DNA from: Nocardioides seonyuensis
GTDB lineage: Bacteria; Actinomycetota; Actinomycetes; Propionibacteriales; Nocardioidaceae
Direction of reading: 5' to 3'
Length of the DNA stretch: 64,000 nt
Assembly: GCF_004683965.1 (NCBI RefSeq)
Contig: NZ_CP038436.1
Location: 558,001-622,000, forward strand
Shown: piece after piece, positions 1 through 8,479 of the stretch
Numbering within the stretch: position 1 is the first letter of the stretch
Layout: the number at the start of each line of letters is the position of its first letter
Translations under genes and position numbers: made by a program
The notes under the pieces: generated by a model
Seen by the model: only the letters and a program-made list of their open reading frames with translations
The model's database searches: none
Told to the model about the DNA's origin: nothing

Positions 1-2
1 CG

Positions 3-518
3 CACGTCGGCTCGGAGACCTCGATGGTGCGCGCCCAGCTGGCGTCGCTCCCTGCGGGCTACCGGGCCGACGTCGCGGTCGTCGTCGTCGGCGGGAACGA
101 CGTCACGCACCGGGTGCGGACGGCCGACTCGGTGCAGCACCTGCGCGAGGTGCTCGAGCCGCTGCTGGCCGCAGGCACGGAGGTCGTCGTCGGGACCTGC
201 CCGGACCTGGGCGCGCTCCCCGCGCTGCCCCAACCGCTTCGCGCCCTCGCGAGCAGGAGCTCCCGTCAGCTGGCCGCCGCGCAGCTCGACCTGGTCACCG
301 GGCTCGGCGGGCACGCGGTCTCCCTCGCCGAGGTGGTGGGGCCGTTCTTCATCACCCAGCCCGACGACATGTTCGCCGTCGACCGGTTCCACCCCTCTGG
401 CGCGGGCTACCGGCGTACGGCAAAGGCGATGCTGCCGAGCGTCCTCGCCGCACTCGGCCACGAGCACCCGTTGCCCACCGGGCACTACCCGCCAGCCGTC
501 GGGCGACAGGATGTGTAG
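3..518 (+). CDS. SGNH/GDSL-family hydrolase, 5' end cut by window
   Basis: The frame is already open at the left window edge, so the true start lies outside; the first ATG in the window is at 24. Two SGNH/GDSL hydrolase signatures are visible: GGND (block III, oxyanion-hole Asn) about 30 residues in, and D-R-F-H-P-S near residue 125 (block V, catalytic Asp and His). The block I serine would be in the missing N-terminus. Members are usually 200-280 residues and 171 are visible here. It is probably an esterase or lipase; the substrate cannot be read. The C-terminal 25 residues are Pro/His-rich and look like a tail. Confidence 0.8.
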   Translation, partial: HVGSETSMVRAQLASLPAGYRADVAVVVVGGNDVTHRVRTADSVQHLREVLEPLLAAGTEVVVGTCPDLGALPALPQPLRALASRSSRQLAAAQLDLVTGLGGHAVSLAEVVGPFFITQPDDMFAVDRFHPSGAGYRRTAKAMLPSVLAALGHEHPLPTGHYPPAVGRQDV

Positions 519-554
519 CGGCCTTCGTGAGCCGCCAGGCCCTACGCTCCGAGG

Positions 555-920
555 ATGCAGGAGCCTGCCGGTCCCGAGGACCTCCTGAGGGGATTCCCCG
601 ACTCCCTCGCCATCTACCGCGAGGTGAAGCAGGCTGTCGACGAGATCGGAGAGGCGTCGGTCCGGACCGCGAAGAGCCAGGTGGCATTCCGACGACGCCG
701 CGGCTTCGCCTACGTCTGGCGTCCGGGACAGTACGTCGCCAGCGACGTGCCGCTCGTGCTCTCGCTCGCGCTGCCCCACGAGATCCACTCCGAGCGCTTC
801 AAGGAGGTCGTGCACCCATCACCGGGTGCGTGGATGCACCACCTCGAGCTGCGTGGGCCCCGCGGGGTCGACGAGGAGGTCCGCGGTTGGCTCGCGGAGG
901 CGTGGGCGGCCGCAGGGTGA
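555..920 (+). CDS. DUF5655 domain-containing protein
   Basis: This 121-residue soluble protein fits the DUF5655 pattern. It has an N-terminal helix with aromatic residues, a central stretch like S-Q-V-A-F-R-R-R-R-G-F-A-Y-V, a V-L-S-L strand, and a C-terminal H-H-L-E-L followed by D-E-E-V-R-G-W-L-A-E-A. In actinobacteria this domain often forms small stand-alone proteins of unknown function, as here. The start at 555 is supported by a TACGCT hexamer at 543-548, six bases upstream, which suggests a leaderless transcript. It stands alone between the SGNH hydrolase and a convergent VOC gene. Function is unknown. Confidence 0.75.
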   Translation: MQEPAGPEDLLRGFPDSLAIYREVKQAVDEIGEASVRTAKSQVAFRRRRGFAYVWRPGQYVASDVPLVLSLALPHEIHSERFKEVVHPSPGAWMHHLELRGPRGVDEEVRGWLAEAWAAAG

Positions 921-941
921 ACTGGCCCCCGGCCGGGCGCC

Positions 942-1352
942 CTACCCGCGCGTGGGCCAGACCGGTCCGTCGTCGGTCCAGGTGACACCCTTGTTCCGGC
1001 AGAGGCAGAACGGGTGGCCGATGGGGTCGGCGTACACCCGCCAGCCGTAGCCGTCGGAGCTGATGGAGTCCTGCAGCAGGGTCGCGCCCAGTGCCAGGAC
1101 GCGGTCCTGCTCGGCCTCGACGTCGTCGACCTCGAAGTCGAGGTGGAACTGCTTGGGGTGCTCGCTGCCGGGCCACTGCGGCGCCCGGTAGTCGTCCACC
1201 CGGATGAATGCCAGCTCGACCTCGCCGCACTGGATGCCGGCCCAGCTGTCGTCGCTGCCCTCCTTGACCGGGCGACCGGTCACCGCTGAGTAGAACTCCG
1301 CCAGCTCCATCGGCTCGGGGCAGTCGATGATGAAATCGGTGAGTCGAAGCAT
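942..1352 (-). CDS. VOC (glyoxalase/bleomycin-resistance-like) family protein
   Basis: A protein of about 136 residues with the paired beta-alpha-beta-beta-beta layout of the vicinal oxygen chelate family. It opens with M-L-R-L-T-D-F-I-I-D-C-P-E-P, has a central K-Q-F-H-L-D-F-E-V-D-D strand (His and Glu/Asp candidates for metal binding), and ends with the typical D-P-I-G-H-P-F-C-L element. Actinobacterial members are mostly uncharacterised dioxygenase, glyoxalase or resistance-like proteins, and the substrate is not predictable. I chose the ATG at 1352, which gives the usual N-terminus, over a GTG six codons upstream at 1370. It lies head-to-tail upstream of no other gene and is convergent with the DUF5655 gene. 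Confidence 0.75.
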   Translation of the reverse strand: MLRLTDFIIDCPEPMELAEFYSAVTGRPVKEGSDDSWAGIQCGEVELAFIRVDDYRAPQWPGSEHPKQFHLDFEVDDVEAEQDRVLALGATLLQDSISSDGYGWRVYADPIGHPFCLCRNKGVTWTDDGPVWPTRG

Positions 1353-1377
1353 CTGGTGATGCTGCCACACGGTGGGC

Positions 1378-2055
1378 TCAGCGGAACCAGTCGCAGACCT
1401 GGTCGCGCGTGTGCAGGGCGTGCCGGCGTGTGTGGTGGTGCAACGGTCCGGTCGGGCTCGTCACGTCAGCGGGAGCCAACGCACCAGCCATCGCGGCGGG
1501 ACGGGCCTCAGCCTCGCGGACCGGTGGTCTCGAGGTCTCGGGGGGCGGCAGGTCGACGACGATCTCGCTCACTCCCGAGCCCTGGTCCTCCACGGTCGCG
1601 TCGCCCAGGCGCAGGAGCATCCTGAGGGAGGCCTGGTTGTCGTGGAAGACCTCGGTGACGATCCGTTCGACGCCGGGGGGCCGCTCGCGCATGAGCACGT
1701 CGAGCAGGGTGGTGGCGACACCACGGCCCTGCCACGCGTCCTTGACGGTGACGGCGAGGTCCGCGGAACGGGGGTCGTCGGCGTAGCGCACCATTCGCGC
1801 CAGGGCCACCGGCTCGTAGACGCCCGGGCTCGTCTCCACGCTGAGGACCAGCGCGACGTGGTTGATGCCGTCGACGTCGTCGACGAGGTGCTCCAGCATC
1901 GAGTCGCTCAGGTGCAGCACCGGGGCGAGGAACCTGCGGCGGCGCGACTCCGGCGCCAGCGTCTCGAACTCGGCGGCCAGCGTCGCCTTGTCCGTGCGCT
2001 GCAGGGGCAGGACGAACGCTTCGGTGCCGTCAGGCAACCTGACCTGCTCGATCAT
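1378..2055 (-). CDS. GNAT family N-acetyltransferase
   Basis: A 225-residue acetyltransferase. The acetyl-CoA pyrophosphate-binding motif reads D-A-W-Q-G-R-G-V-A-T-T-L-L (R/Q-x-x-G-x-A type), preceded by the strand A-D-L-A-V-T-V and followed by N-Q-A-S-L-R-M-L-L-R-L-G. The ATG at 2055 is preferred because AGGAGG lies six bases upstream; a GTG eight codons earlier has no such site. After the GNAT fold comes a tail of about 45 residues rich in Pro, Ala and His, unusual for the family and probably disordered. It is divergent from the acyl-CoA ligase. Substrate unknown; similar proteins in this order are annotated as small-molecule or protein acetyltransferases. Confidence 0.85.
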   Translation of the reverse strand: MIEQVRLPDGTEAFVLPLQRTDKATLAAEFETLAPESRRRRFLAPVLHLSDSMLEHLVDDVDGINHVALVLSVETSPGVYEPVALARMVRYADDPRSADLAVTVKDAWQGRGVATTLLDVLMRERPPGVERIVTEVFHDNQASLRMLLRLGDATVEDQGSGVSEIVVDLPPPETSRPPVREAEARPAAMAGALAPADVTSPTGPLHHHTRRHALHTRDQVCDWFR

Positions 2056-2149
2056 CGACGGCCTCCTGCCCTCGGTCACGAACCTAGCGTGCCCGATACG
2101 ATCGAAGCAGCCGCGATCCCCTTCACGCGGCGAGGAGCATGAGGACGCC

Positions 2150-3829
2150 GTGTCGACCGAGCCGCCGCTGTGGGCAGATTCCTACGGTCCCGACGTGCCG
2201 CTGCACCTGCACTACGGTGACACAACAGTTCTCGATCTGTGGGAGGGCACAGCGCAACACCACTCCGAGCGGCCGGCGCTGGACTTCCTGGGCCGCGTCT
2301 CCACCTACGCCGAGGTCGACGAGGAGATCCGCCGTGTGGCAGGCGGCCTGCAGGCCCTGGGCGTGGGTCCCGGCGACAACGTCGCCCTGGTCATGCCGAA
2401 CTGCCCGCAGAACCTGATCGCCTTCTTCGCGGTGCTGCGCCTGGGTGCGGCGGTGGTCGAGCACAACCCCCTCTACACCGCAGCGGAGCTGCGCCACCCC
2501 TTCGTCGACCACGGAGCCCGGGTCGCGATCGTGTGGGACAAGGTCGTGCCCGTCATCGAGGGCCTGAAGGCCGGCTCGGCCCTCGAGCACGTGGTCGCCG
2601 TCGACATGACCACCCGGCTGCCCTGGAGCAAGCGCCTCGCCCTGCGCCTGCCGATCCCGAAGGCGCGCGCCGCCCGGGAGCAGCTGACCTCCCCCGCCCC
2701 CCAGGTGTTGCAGTGGTCCGAGCTGGCCGCCGCAGCCCCAGTGGACGAGTCGCATCCCCGTCCCGACAAGGACGATGTCGCGCTGCTGCTCTACACCTCC
2801 GGCACGACCGGCGTGCCCAAGGGCGTGCCGCTGCTGCACCGCAACCTCGTCGCCAACGTCGTCCAGGGGCGTGCCTGGGTGCCGGGCCTGCGGGAGGGCG
2901 AGGAGTCCTTCCTCGTGGCACTGCCCCTGTTCCACGCGTACGGCGTCACGGTCAGCGTCCTCCTGGGCGTCGCCCTGGCCGCCAAGCTGGTGCTGCTCCC
3001 CAAGCCCGAGATCGGGCTGATCATGGACGCCCTCGGGCGGGAGGTGCCGAGCTTCGTGCCTGCGGTGCCACCGTTGTACCAGCGCATCGTCGACGAGGCC
3101 GAGCGCCGCAAGGTCTCGATCAAGGGCATCCGCTACTCCCTGTCGGGCGCGATGCCGTTGCCTGCTCCACTCGTGGAGCGCTGGGAGGCCGCCACGGGTG
3201 GCCTTCTCGTCGAGGGCTACGGCCTGACCGAGACGTCACCGGTGATCGTCGGGAACCCGATGACCAAGGCGCGCCGCCCCGGCGCGATCGGCGTGCCCTT
3301 CCCCGACGTGGAGATCCGCATCGCCGACCCGGAGGACCTCGACCGCGAGGTGCCCCTCGGGGAGCGTGGCGAGCTGCTGGTGCGCGGCCCCCAGGTGTTC
3401 TCCGGCTATCGCGGCCTGCCGGAGGAGACCGCGGCCGCCTTCCACGACGGGTGGTTCCGCACGGGGGACGTGGTGACCATGTCGCCCGACGGCTTCCTGA
3501 CGATCGTGGACCGGATCAAGGAGATCATCATCACCGGCGGGTTCAACGTCTACCCGTCCGAGGTCGAGGCCGTGCTGCGCACACATGCCGGCGTCGTGGA
3601 CGTGGCGGTGGTCGGCCTTCCCCACACCGACGGCGGCGAGGAGGTGGTCGCCGCGGTCGTCCTCGTCGAGGGCGTTCCTGTGCACCCTGACGAGCTCCGG
3701 GATCACACCCGGCAGGGGCTCACGCCCTACAAGGTGCCGCGCCGCGTCGTCTTCGTGGACGAGCTGCCGACCAACCCGATGGGCAAGGTGCTGCGCCGGG
3801 AGGTGGCGACCCGGCTGCGCAGGGCCTGA
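2150..3829 (+). CDS. Long-chain fatty acid--CoA ligase (AMP-binding enzyme)
   Basis: A 559-residue ANL-superfamily enzyme that would activate a fatty acid to acyl-AMP and then acyl-CoA. Motifs in order are L-L-Y-T-S-G-T-T-G-V-P-K-G (A3 P-loop, about residue 212), G-Y-G-L-T-E-T-S-P (A5, about 357), W-F-R-T-G-D (A7, about 434), D-R-I-K-E-I-I-I-T-G-G-F-N-V-Y-P (A8) and P-M-G-K-V-L-R-R-E (A10, catalytic Lys). The frame is open far upstream, but similarity starts at the GTG at 2150, with GAGGA just before it. The next gene, an alpha/beta hydrolase, is convergent three bases away. It resembles FadD-type ligases; chain-length preference is unknown. Confidence 0.92.
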   Translation: MSTEPPLWADSYGPDVPLHLHYGDTTVLDLWEGTAQHHSERPALDFLGRVSTYAEVDEEIRRVAGGLQALGVGPGDNVALVMPNCPQNLIAFFAVLRLGAAVVEHNPLYTAAELRHPFVDHGARVAIVWDKVVPVIEGLKAGSALEHVVAVDMTTRLPWSKRLALRLPIPKARAAREQLTSPAPQVLQWSELAAAAPVDESHPRPDKDDVALLLYTSGTTGVPKGVPLLHRNLVANVVQGRAWVPGLREGEESFLVALPLFHAYGVTVSVLLGVALAAKLVLLPKPEIGLIMDALGREVPSFVPAVPPLYQRIVDEAERRKVSIKGIRYSLSGAMPLPAPLVERWEAATGGLLVEGYGLTETSPVIVGNPMTKARRPGAIGVPFPDVEIRIADPEDLDREVPLGERGELLVRGPQVFSGYRGLPEETAAAFHDGWFRTGDVVTMSPDGFLTIVDRIKEIIITGGFNVYPSEVEAVLRTHAGVVDVAVVGLPHTDGGEEVVAAVVLVEGVPVHPDELRDHTRQGLTPYKVPRRVVFVDELPTNPMGKVLRREVATRLRRA

Positions 3830-3832
3830 GCG

Positions 3833-4720
3833 TTACGCGCCGGCGGCAGCCGGCGGTGGCCCCTCGTCCACTCGCGGGCCGTGGGAGATGAAGTCCCGCA
3901 CCACCGTGGCGAACCGGTCGGGGTCCTCGAGGTGGGGGAAGTGGCCAGCCCCCTCGAAGAGCTCGACCTGGCACTCGGGCACCGAGTGCTGCGCCTTGAG
4001 TGCGTGCCAGGCCGGGATCATCCGGTCCTTCGATCCCCACACGATCAGGACGGGGATGGGCAGGACCGACTCGAGGTGGTCGTGGGCGCTGATGCTCTGG
4101 CCGCCGATGTCGATGACGGCCCGCGTGGTGGACAGGAAGGCACGCCGGCTCTCGTGGTCGCCCAGGGAGGTGAAGCCTCGCCAGATGGCGCTGATGTCGG
4201 CACCGGGGCGCCAGCCCACCTTGGTCAACCCGCGACCCAGGGCCTCCACACGGCTGAGCACCGGCCCGGAGGCCACCAGGCTCAGCACCTGCTCGGCCCC
4301 CGGCAGGGTGGCGGAGCGCAGGAGGGGACTGACCTCGCGTCCCAGGCCTCCGCTGGAGACGAGCACGAGACGGTCCACCCGCTCGGGGAAGAGGTAGTAG
4401 AACTGCATGGCGATGCCGCCGCCGAGTGAGTGCCCCACGAGGGTGACGCGCTCGATGCCGAGGTGGTCGAGCAGGTCCCGCATCGTCGCCGCGTGCGCGC
4501 TGAGCGAGTAGTCCCCCGTGGGCTTGGCCGAGTCACCGTGGCCGAAGAGGTCGGGGACCACCACGCGGTGGTCGTCGTCCATCTTGTCCACGAGATGGGC
4601 CCACTGACGCTGGGAGCCGAGGATGCCGTGGATGAAGAGGACAGCGGGACCCTCGCCGCTGTCGAGGTAGGAGAGCTCGTGCCCGTGGAGCACGGTCGTG
4701 CAGGGGTCCATGCGAACCAT
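3833..4720 (-). CDS. Alpha/beta fold hydrolase
   Basis: A 295-residue alpha/beta hydrolase without a signal peptide, so cytoplasmic. Visible landmarks are the oxyanion-hole H-G in F-I-H-G-I-L-G-S, the nucleophile elbow G-H-S-L-G-G, the acid in W-G-S-K-D-R-M-I and the catalytic His in G-A-G-H-F-P-H. The layout matches epoxide hydrolase, C-C hydrolase and haloperoxidase-type enzymes; the substrate is not identifiable. The ATG at 4720 is chosen because AGGAGG sits six bases upstream; an earlier in-frame start at 4759 has none. It ends three bases from the convergent acyl-CoA ligase gene, so a lipid-related substrate is possible but not shown. Confidence 0.88.
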   Translation of the reverse strand: MVRMDPCTTVLHGHELSYLDSGEGPAVLFIHGILGSQRQWAHLVDKMDDDHRVVVPDLFGHGDSAKPTGDYSLSAHAATMRDLLDHLGIERVTLVGHSLGGGIAMQFYYLFPERVDRLVLVSSGGLGREVSPLLRSATLPGAEQVLSLVASGPVLSRVEALGRGLTKVGWRPGADISAIWRGFTSLGDHESRRAFLSTTRAVIDIGGQSISAHDHLESVLPIPVLIVWGSKDRMIPAWHALKAQHSVPECQVELFEGAGHFPHLEDPDRFATVVRDFISHGPRVDEGPPPAAAGA

Positions 4721-4785
4721 GACGGTCCTCCTGTCGATGGTCGGACCTGATGCCCCCACGGTAGCGTCTCAAGGCCCTCCAGCGG

Positions 4786-5553
4786 CTAACCCGCGAGTGT
4801 GCCGCCGAACACCTGCCAGGCCAGCAACGACTTGGCCACCAGGCTCAGCACGATGTAGATCGTCTCGCCGAACAGGTAGTCGGCCCACCGGCCCTTCGCG
4901 CGGTACTGCAGCCACTGGTTGAGGGCGAAGATGTTGAAGAAGACGAAGAGCGAGACGACGATCGCGTAGACGAACCCGGGCGGGCTGGCGTCGGACGGGG
5001 ACTGCGGTGCGATCACGTAGACGACCACGGCGATCCAGGGCACGGCACCCGCGATGCACCCGAACCAGAACGGCAGCCACCCGCCACCGCCGGGCTCCTC
5101 GTACTTCTCCTGCAGCCAGCCGAACAGGATCATCGACGCGTTCACGCCCACGATCGCCAGCAACGCGGTGATGTCGGCGATCCCGACGAGCTGGGCGATC
5201 ACCACCATCATCAGCGACGAGGACAGGGAGTACTCCACCCAGCGCGCCCGGTTGATCCGCCGGGACAGGTCCCCGACGTAGCCCCGCCACCAGACGGTGA
5301 TCACCACGAGGTGCGCCAGCGAGGACAGCACCAGGAAGGCCGCCACGGCGGCTCCGGTGGGCAGGTCGAAGACGACCGTCGGCTCCTGGGGTGCCGTGCC
5401 GGGCGGGCCCGCGAGGTAGCTCGCCGTGACTGGGAGCGCGAAGTCGGTGGCCAGCACGACCACCGCGACCGCCTGGACGGCGTGGAGCAGGCCGGCCGCG
5501 AGGTTGAACAGCCGCAGCCGACGCTGTCGGGGCGCCGGGATCTCGGTCGTCAT
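4786..5553 (-). CDS. Heliorhodopsin
   Basis: A 255-residue seven-helix membrane protein. The last helix contains the retinal Schiff-base lysine in I-V-L-S-L-V-A-K-S-L-L-A-W-Q, and the third helix contains the counterion Glu in R-W-V-E-Y-S-L-S-S-S-L-M. With the ATG at 5553 these are Lys241 and Glu107, the same numbers I recall for heliorhodopsin 48C12. His24 and His81 match the conserved helix 1 and 2 histidines within one position. Heliorhodopsins are inverted in the membrane relative to type 1 rhodopsins and are generally not pumps; their role is still debated. A TACTGT hexamer at 5560-5565, six bases before the ATG, fits leaderless expression. No retinal-synthesis gene is in the window. Confidence 0.93.
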   Translation of the reverse strand: MTTEIPAPRQRRLRLFNLAAGLLHAVQAVAVVVLATDFALPVTASYLAGPPGTAPQEPTVVFDLPTGAAVAAFLVLSSLAHLVVITVWWRGYVGDLSRRINRARWVEYSLSSSLMMVVIAQLVGIADITALLAIVGVNASMILFGWLQEKYEEPGGGGWLPFWFGCIAGAVPWIAVVVYVIAPQSPSDASPPGFVYAIVVSLFVFFNIFALNQWLQYRAKGRWADYLFGETIYIVLSLVAKSLLAWQVFGGTLAG

Positions 5554-5598
5554 CCGGCGACAGTAGCGGTCAGCCGGGACGCGCCGCCGCTCCACACC

Positions 5599-6675
5599 TC
5601 ACACGTTGAAGCGGAACTCCACCACGTCGCCGTCGGCCATGACGTAGTCCTTGCCCTCCATGCGCACCTTGCCGGCCTCCTTGGCCTTGAGCATGGAGCC
5701 GGCGGCCATCAGGTCGTCGAAAGAGACGATCTCGGCCTTGATGAAGCCCTTCTGGAAGTCGGTGTGGATGACACCGGCGGCCTCGGGAGCCGTGGCGCCC
5801 TTCCTGATCGTCCAGGCCCGCGTCTCCTTGGGACCGGCGGTCAGGTAGGTCTGCAGGCCGAGGGTGTCGAAGCCGACGCGGGCCAGCTGGTCGAGGCCGG
5901 ACTCGGTGATGCCCATCTCGGCGAGCATCTCGTGGGCCATGTCGTCGTCGTCCATCTCGGCCAGCTCGGCCTCGAACTTGGCATCGAGGAAGATCGCCTC
6001 GGCAGGGGCGACGATCTCGCGCATCCTGTCCTTGAGCGCCTCGTCGGCGAGCTCGTCGGCGTCGCAGTTGAAGACGAAGATGAACGGCTTGGCCGTGAGC
6101 AGCGACAGGTCTCGGATCAGTGAGCGGTCGATGCTGGTGTCGATGATCGAGGTGCCGGCCTCGAGGGCGGCCAGCGCCTCGCGCGCGGCGTCGAGGTTGG
6201 CGGCGAGGGACTTGGTGGTCCGCGCCTCCTTCTCCAGCCGCGGGATGGCCTTCTCGACCGTCTGCAGGTCGGCGAGGACCAGCTCGGTCTGGATGGTGCC
6301 GATGTCGGAGGCGGGGTCGACCTTGCCGTCGACGTGGGTGACGTCCTCGTCACGGAAGACGCGCGTGACCTGGCAGATCGCCGCGGACTCGCGGATGTGG
6401 CTGAGGAACTTGTTGCCCAGGCCCTCGCCCTGCGAGGCCCCGGCGACGATGCCGGCGATGTCGACGAACTCGACGGTCGCGGGGAGGATCTTGGCCGAGC
6501 CGAAGACCTCGGCGAGGCGTGGCAGCCGCTCGTCGGGCACGCCCACGACGCCGACGTTGGGCTCGATCGTGGCGAACGGGTAGTTCGCCGCCAGCACGTC
6601 GTTCTTGGTCAGGGCGTTGAAGAGGGTCGACTTGCCCGCGTTGGGGAGACCGACGATGCCGATGGTGAGAGCCAC
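5599..6675 (-). CDS. ychF: Redox-regulated ATPase YchF (Obg-family P-loop protein)
   Basis: A 358-residue universally conserved TRAFAC-class NTPase. The N-terminal G1 loop is G-L-P-N-A-G-K-S-T-L. The usual G4 NKxD is replaced by a non-canonical F-N-C-D-A-D-E, consistent with ATP rather than GTP use. A coiled-coil insertion follows, and the C-terminal TGS domain ends D-G-D-V-V-E-F-R-F-N-V. It binds the ribosome and is linked to stress and oxidative responses in other bacteria. The GTG at 6675 is preceded six bases upstream by TAGACT (6682-6687), a leaderless -10. Heliorhodopsin follows 45 bases downstream on the same strand and could be co-transcribed. Its M. tuberculosis counterpart is Rv1112. 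Confidence 0.95.
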   Translation of the reverse strand: MALTIGIVGLPNAGKSTLFNALTKNDVLAANYPFATIEPNVGVVGVPDERLPRLAEVFGSAKILPATVEFVDIAGIVAGASQGEGLGNKFLSHIRESAAICQVTRVFRDEDVTHVDGKVDPASDIGTIQTELVLADLQTVEKAIPRLEKEARTTKSLAANLDAAREALAALEAGTSIIDTSIDRSLIRDLSLLTAKPFIFVFNCDADELADEALKDRMREIVAPAEAIFLDAKFEAELAEMDDDDMAHEMLAEMGITESGLDQLARVGFDTLGLQTYLTAGPKETRAWTIRKGATAPEAAGVIHTDFQKGFIKAEIVSFDDLMAAGSMLKAKEAGKVRMEGKDYVMADGDVVEFRFNV

Positions 6676-6823
6676 GGGTGGAGTCTAGGGAGACACGGCG
6701 ACTCCACCCGAATCAGTGGAACAGCGCACGAGGCCGCCGGCGATTGGCCGACACTTGTGCGGTCCTAGTTCAATCGAGGCTCCACCCGAGCCGACACCGA
6801 CCGACGACCGCCGGAAGGACGCC

Positions 6824-8449
6824 ATGCTGCTGATGACGCTGATCCCGCTCCGCGAGCTGGTCACCGCGATCTCGGTGAGCGTCCTGTTGCAGCTGGGCGT
6901 CTCGGTCCCGGCGTCGATGACCGTCCCGGTCCCCCCGATCCCGACGACGCCCGGCACCGCGATGCCGTACGACGTCTTCCACGACGACTTCGACACCCCC
7001 GTGACCGAGCGCTGGCGGCACGTGTCGTCCTCGACGCCGGAGCGGGTCACGCAGCGGACCGTCGGCTCGAGGTCGGTCGTGGCGCTCGCTCCCGAGGGCA
7101 ACCTGGAGTCGCTCCAGGCGATCCCCTACGAGGTCGGGATGACCTACCGCGTCTCGGCGTCCATCCGGATGCCCGGGCGCCCCGGGACCCACCCGGCGTT
7201 CTGGATGCGCAGCGTGGACGACGACCGGATCGGCGAGATCGACGTCGTCGAGAGCTGGGGCCACCACCGCGAGTGCGGCGTCCAGCTGGCGTTCTACTGG
7301 CGCTACGAGCCGGCCCGGGGTGAGCGGGTGTGCCGCGAGGACAAGTACCCCCACCGCATGGACCGCTGGCGCGAGTACGCCGCGGAGTTCACCTACATGG
7401 CGCCCGGGCGCGACCCCGGCGCCCACATGGCCGCGCCGACCAGGTTCTTCGTCGACGGCCGCCAGACCTGGTCCACCGACCACTCCCCCGTGGCGGCGGA
7501 GCTGCTGCGCCTCCAGCACAAGCGCAACTGCCCCCCGGAGCAGCAGCCCTCCTGCGGCACCACTGCTCCCGCGCCGGACATGCTGGTCGACTGGGTCCGG
7601 GTCGAGGCGATCGGGCGCCAGCCCACGGGCGGGCCCGCCGAGCTGCTGTCCCCGCGGAGCAACCCCGACGGCACCGTCGAGCTCCAGGCTCCGGACCCCG
7701 AGACCGGCTACGCGTCCTTGCGCTCCCAGGTCCCGCTCCCGCTGCCCCCTGGCGAGTGGCACTACGCCAGCGGTGACTTCGACGGCGACCTCGTCACCGA
7801 CCTCTACGCGGTGACCGAGGCAGGCGACGGCGTGGCCTCGGTGAGGGTGCTCGACGGCTCCTCCGACTTCCAGCGCTTCCTCAGCCACGACACGATCGTC
7901 GGAGGCGGCCTCGACCTCGACGCCGTCGAGGTGCTCACCGGCGACTTCGACGCCAACGGTCGCGACGACCTCTACCTGGTGGGCTCGGACGGGCTGGCCT
8001 CCACCGCCGCCCGGATCCTCGACGCGACGACCGGGTTCCAGACCGAGCTGTTCGTCGGCCAGACCGCCGCGCCGCTCCTCGACCCCGACGACTGGGACGT
8101 CACCACGGGCGACGTCGACGGCAACGGCCGTGACGACCTCTACGTGGTCGACCGCGACGCCGGCGGCACCACCGCGCTCCACGTCCTCGACGCCGTCAGC
8201 GGGTTCTCCTCGTTCCTCGTGCGTACGACGACTGCCTCGCCGCCGCTCGACCCCATCGGGTGGGACACCGTCACCGGGGACCACGACGGCGACGGCCGCG
8301 ACGACCTGGCCCTGGTCCAGCGCGACGACGGCGGGGTCACGTCGCTGCACGTCCTGTCGGCGGCCTCCGGCTTCTCGGCCTACTCGCTGGAGACCCGGAC
8401 CGCGCTGACGACGACCCTCGACCCGGCGTGGTCACGGGTCGGGTCATGA
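6824..8449 (+). CDS. Secreted GH16-like (laminarinase-fold) protein with C-terminal VCBS/FG-GAP repeats
   Basis: A 541-residue exported protein. It starts with a short hydrophobic N-terminus (about residues 2-30) that looks like a signal peptide. Residues 45 to about 270 resemble a concanavalin-like GH16 domain: G-E-I-D-V-V-E-S-W-G carries the family catalytic pattern E-x-D-x-x-E near residue 145, and F-W-M-R precedes it. Four FG-GAP/VCBS repeats follow, each with a calcium-type loop: G-D-F-D-G-D, G-D-F-D-A-N-G, G-D-V-D-G-N-G and G-D-H-D-G-D-G. Such repeats form beta-propeller blades. A likely role is extracellular beta-glucan or similar polysaccharide binding or hydrolysis. The ATG at 6824 has GGAAGGA just upstream. 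Confidence 0.82.
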   Translation: MLLMTLIPLRELVTAISVSVLLQLGVSVPASMTVPVPPIPTTPGTAMPYDVFHDDFDTPVTERWRHVSSSTPERVTQRTVGSRSVVALAPEGNLESLQAIPYEVGMTYRVSASIRMPGRPGTHPAFWMRSVDDDRIGEIDVVESWGHHRECGVQLAFYWRYEPARGERVCREDKYPHRMDRWREYAAEFTYMAPGRDPGAHMAAPTRFFVDGRQTWSTDHSPVAAELLRLQHKRNCPPEQQPSCGTTAPAPDMLVDWVRVEAIGRQPTGGPAELLSPRSNPDGTVELQAPDPETGYASLRSQVPLPLPPGEWHYASGDFDGDLVTDLYAVTEAGDGVASVRVLDGSSDFQRFLSHDTIVGGGLDLDAVEVLTGDFDANGRDDLYLVGSDGLASTAARILDATTGFQTELFVGQTAAPLLDPDDWDVTTGDVDGNGRDDLYVVDRDAGGTTALHVLDAVSGFSSFLVRTTTASPPLDPIGWDTVTGDHDGDGRDDLALVQRDDGGVTSLHVLSAASGFSAYSLETRTALTTTLDPAWSRVGS

Positions 8450-8479
8450 CGGCCGCTGACGTGTGCCACCCTCACGACC

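Noticed and set aside
6770..8350. 526-codon minus-strand frame opposite the GH16-VCBS gene
   Set aside because: Antisense shadow with Val/Gly/Arg-rich low-complexity sequence; the plus strand has a signal peptide and clear repeats.
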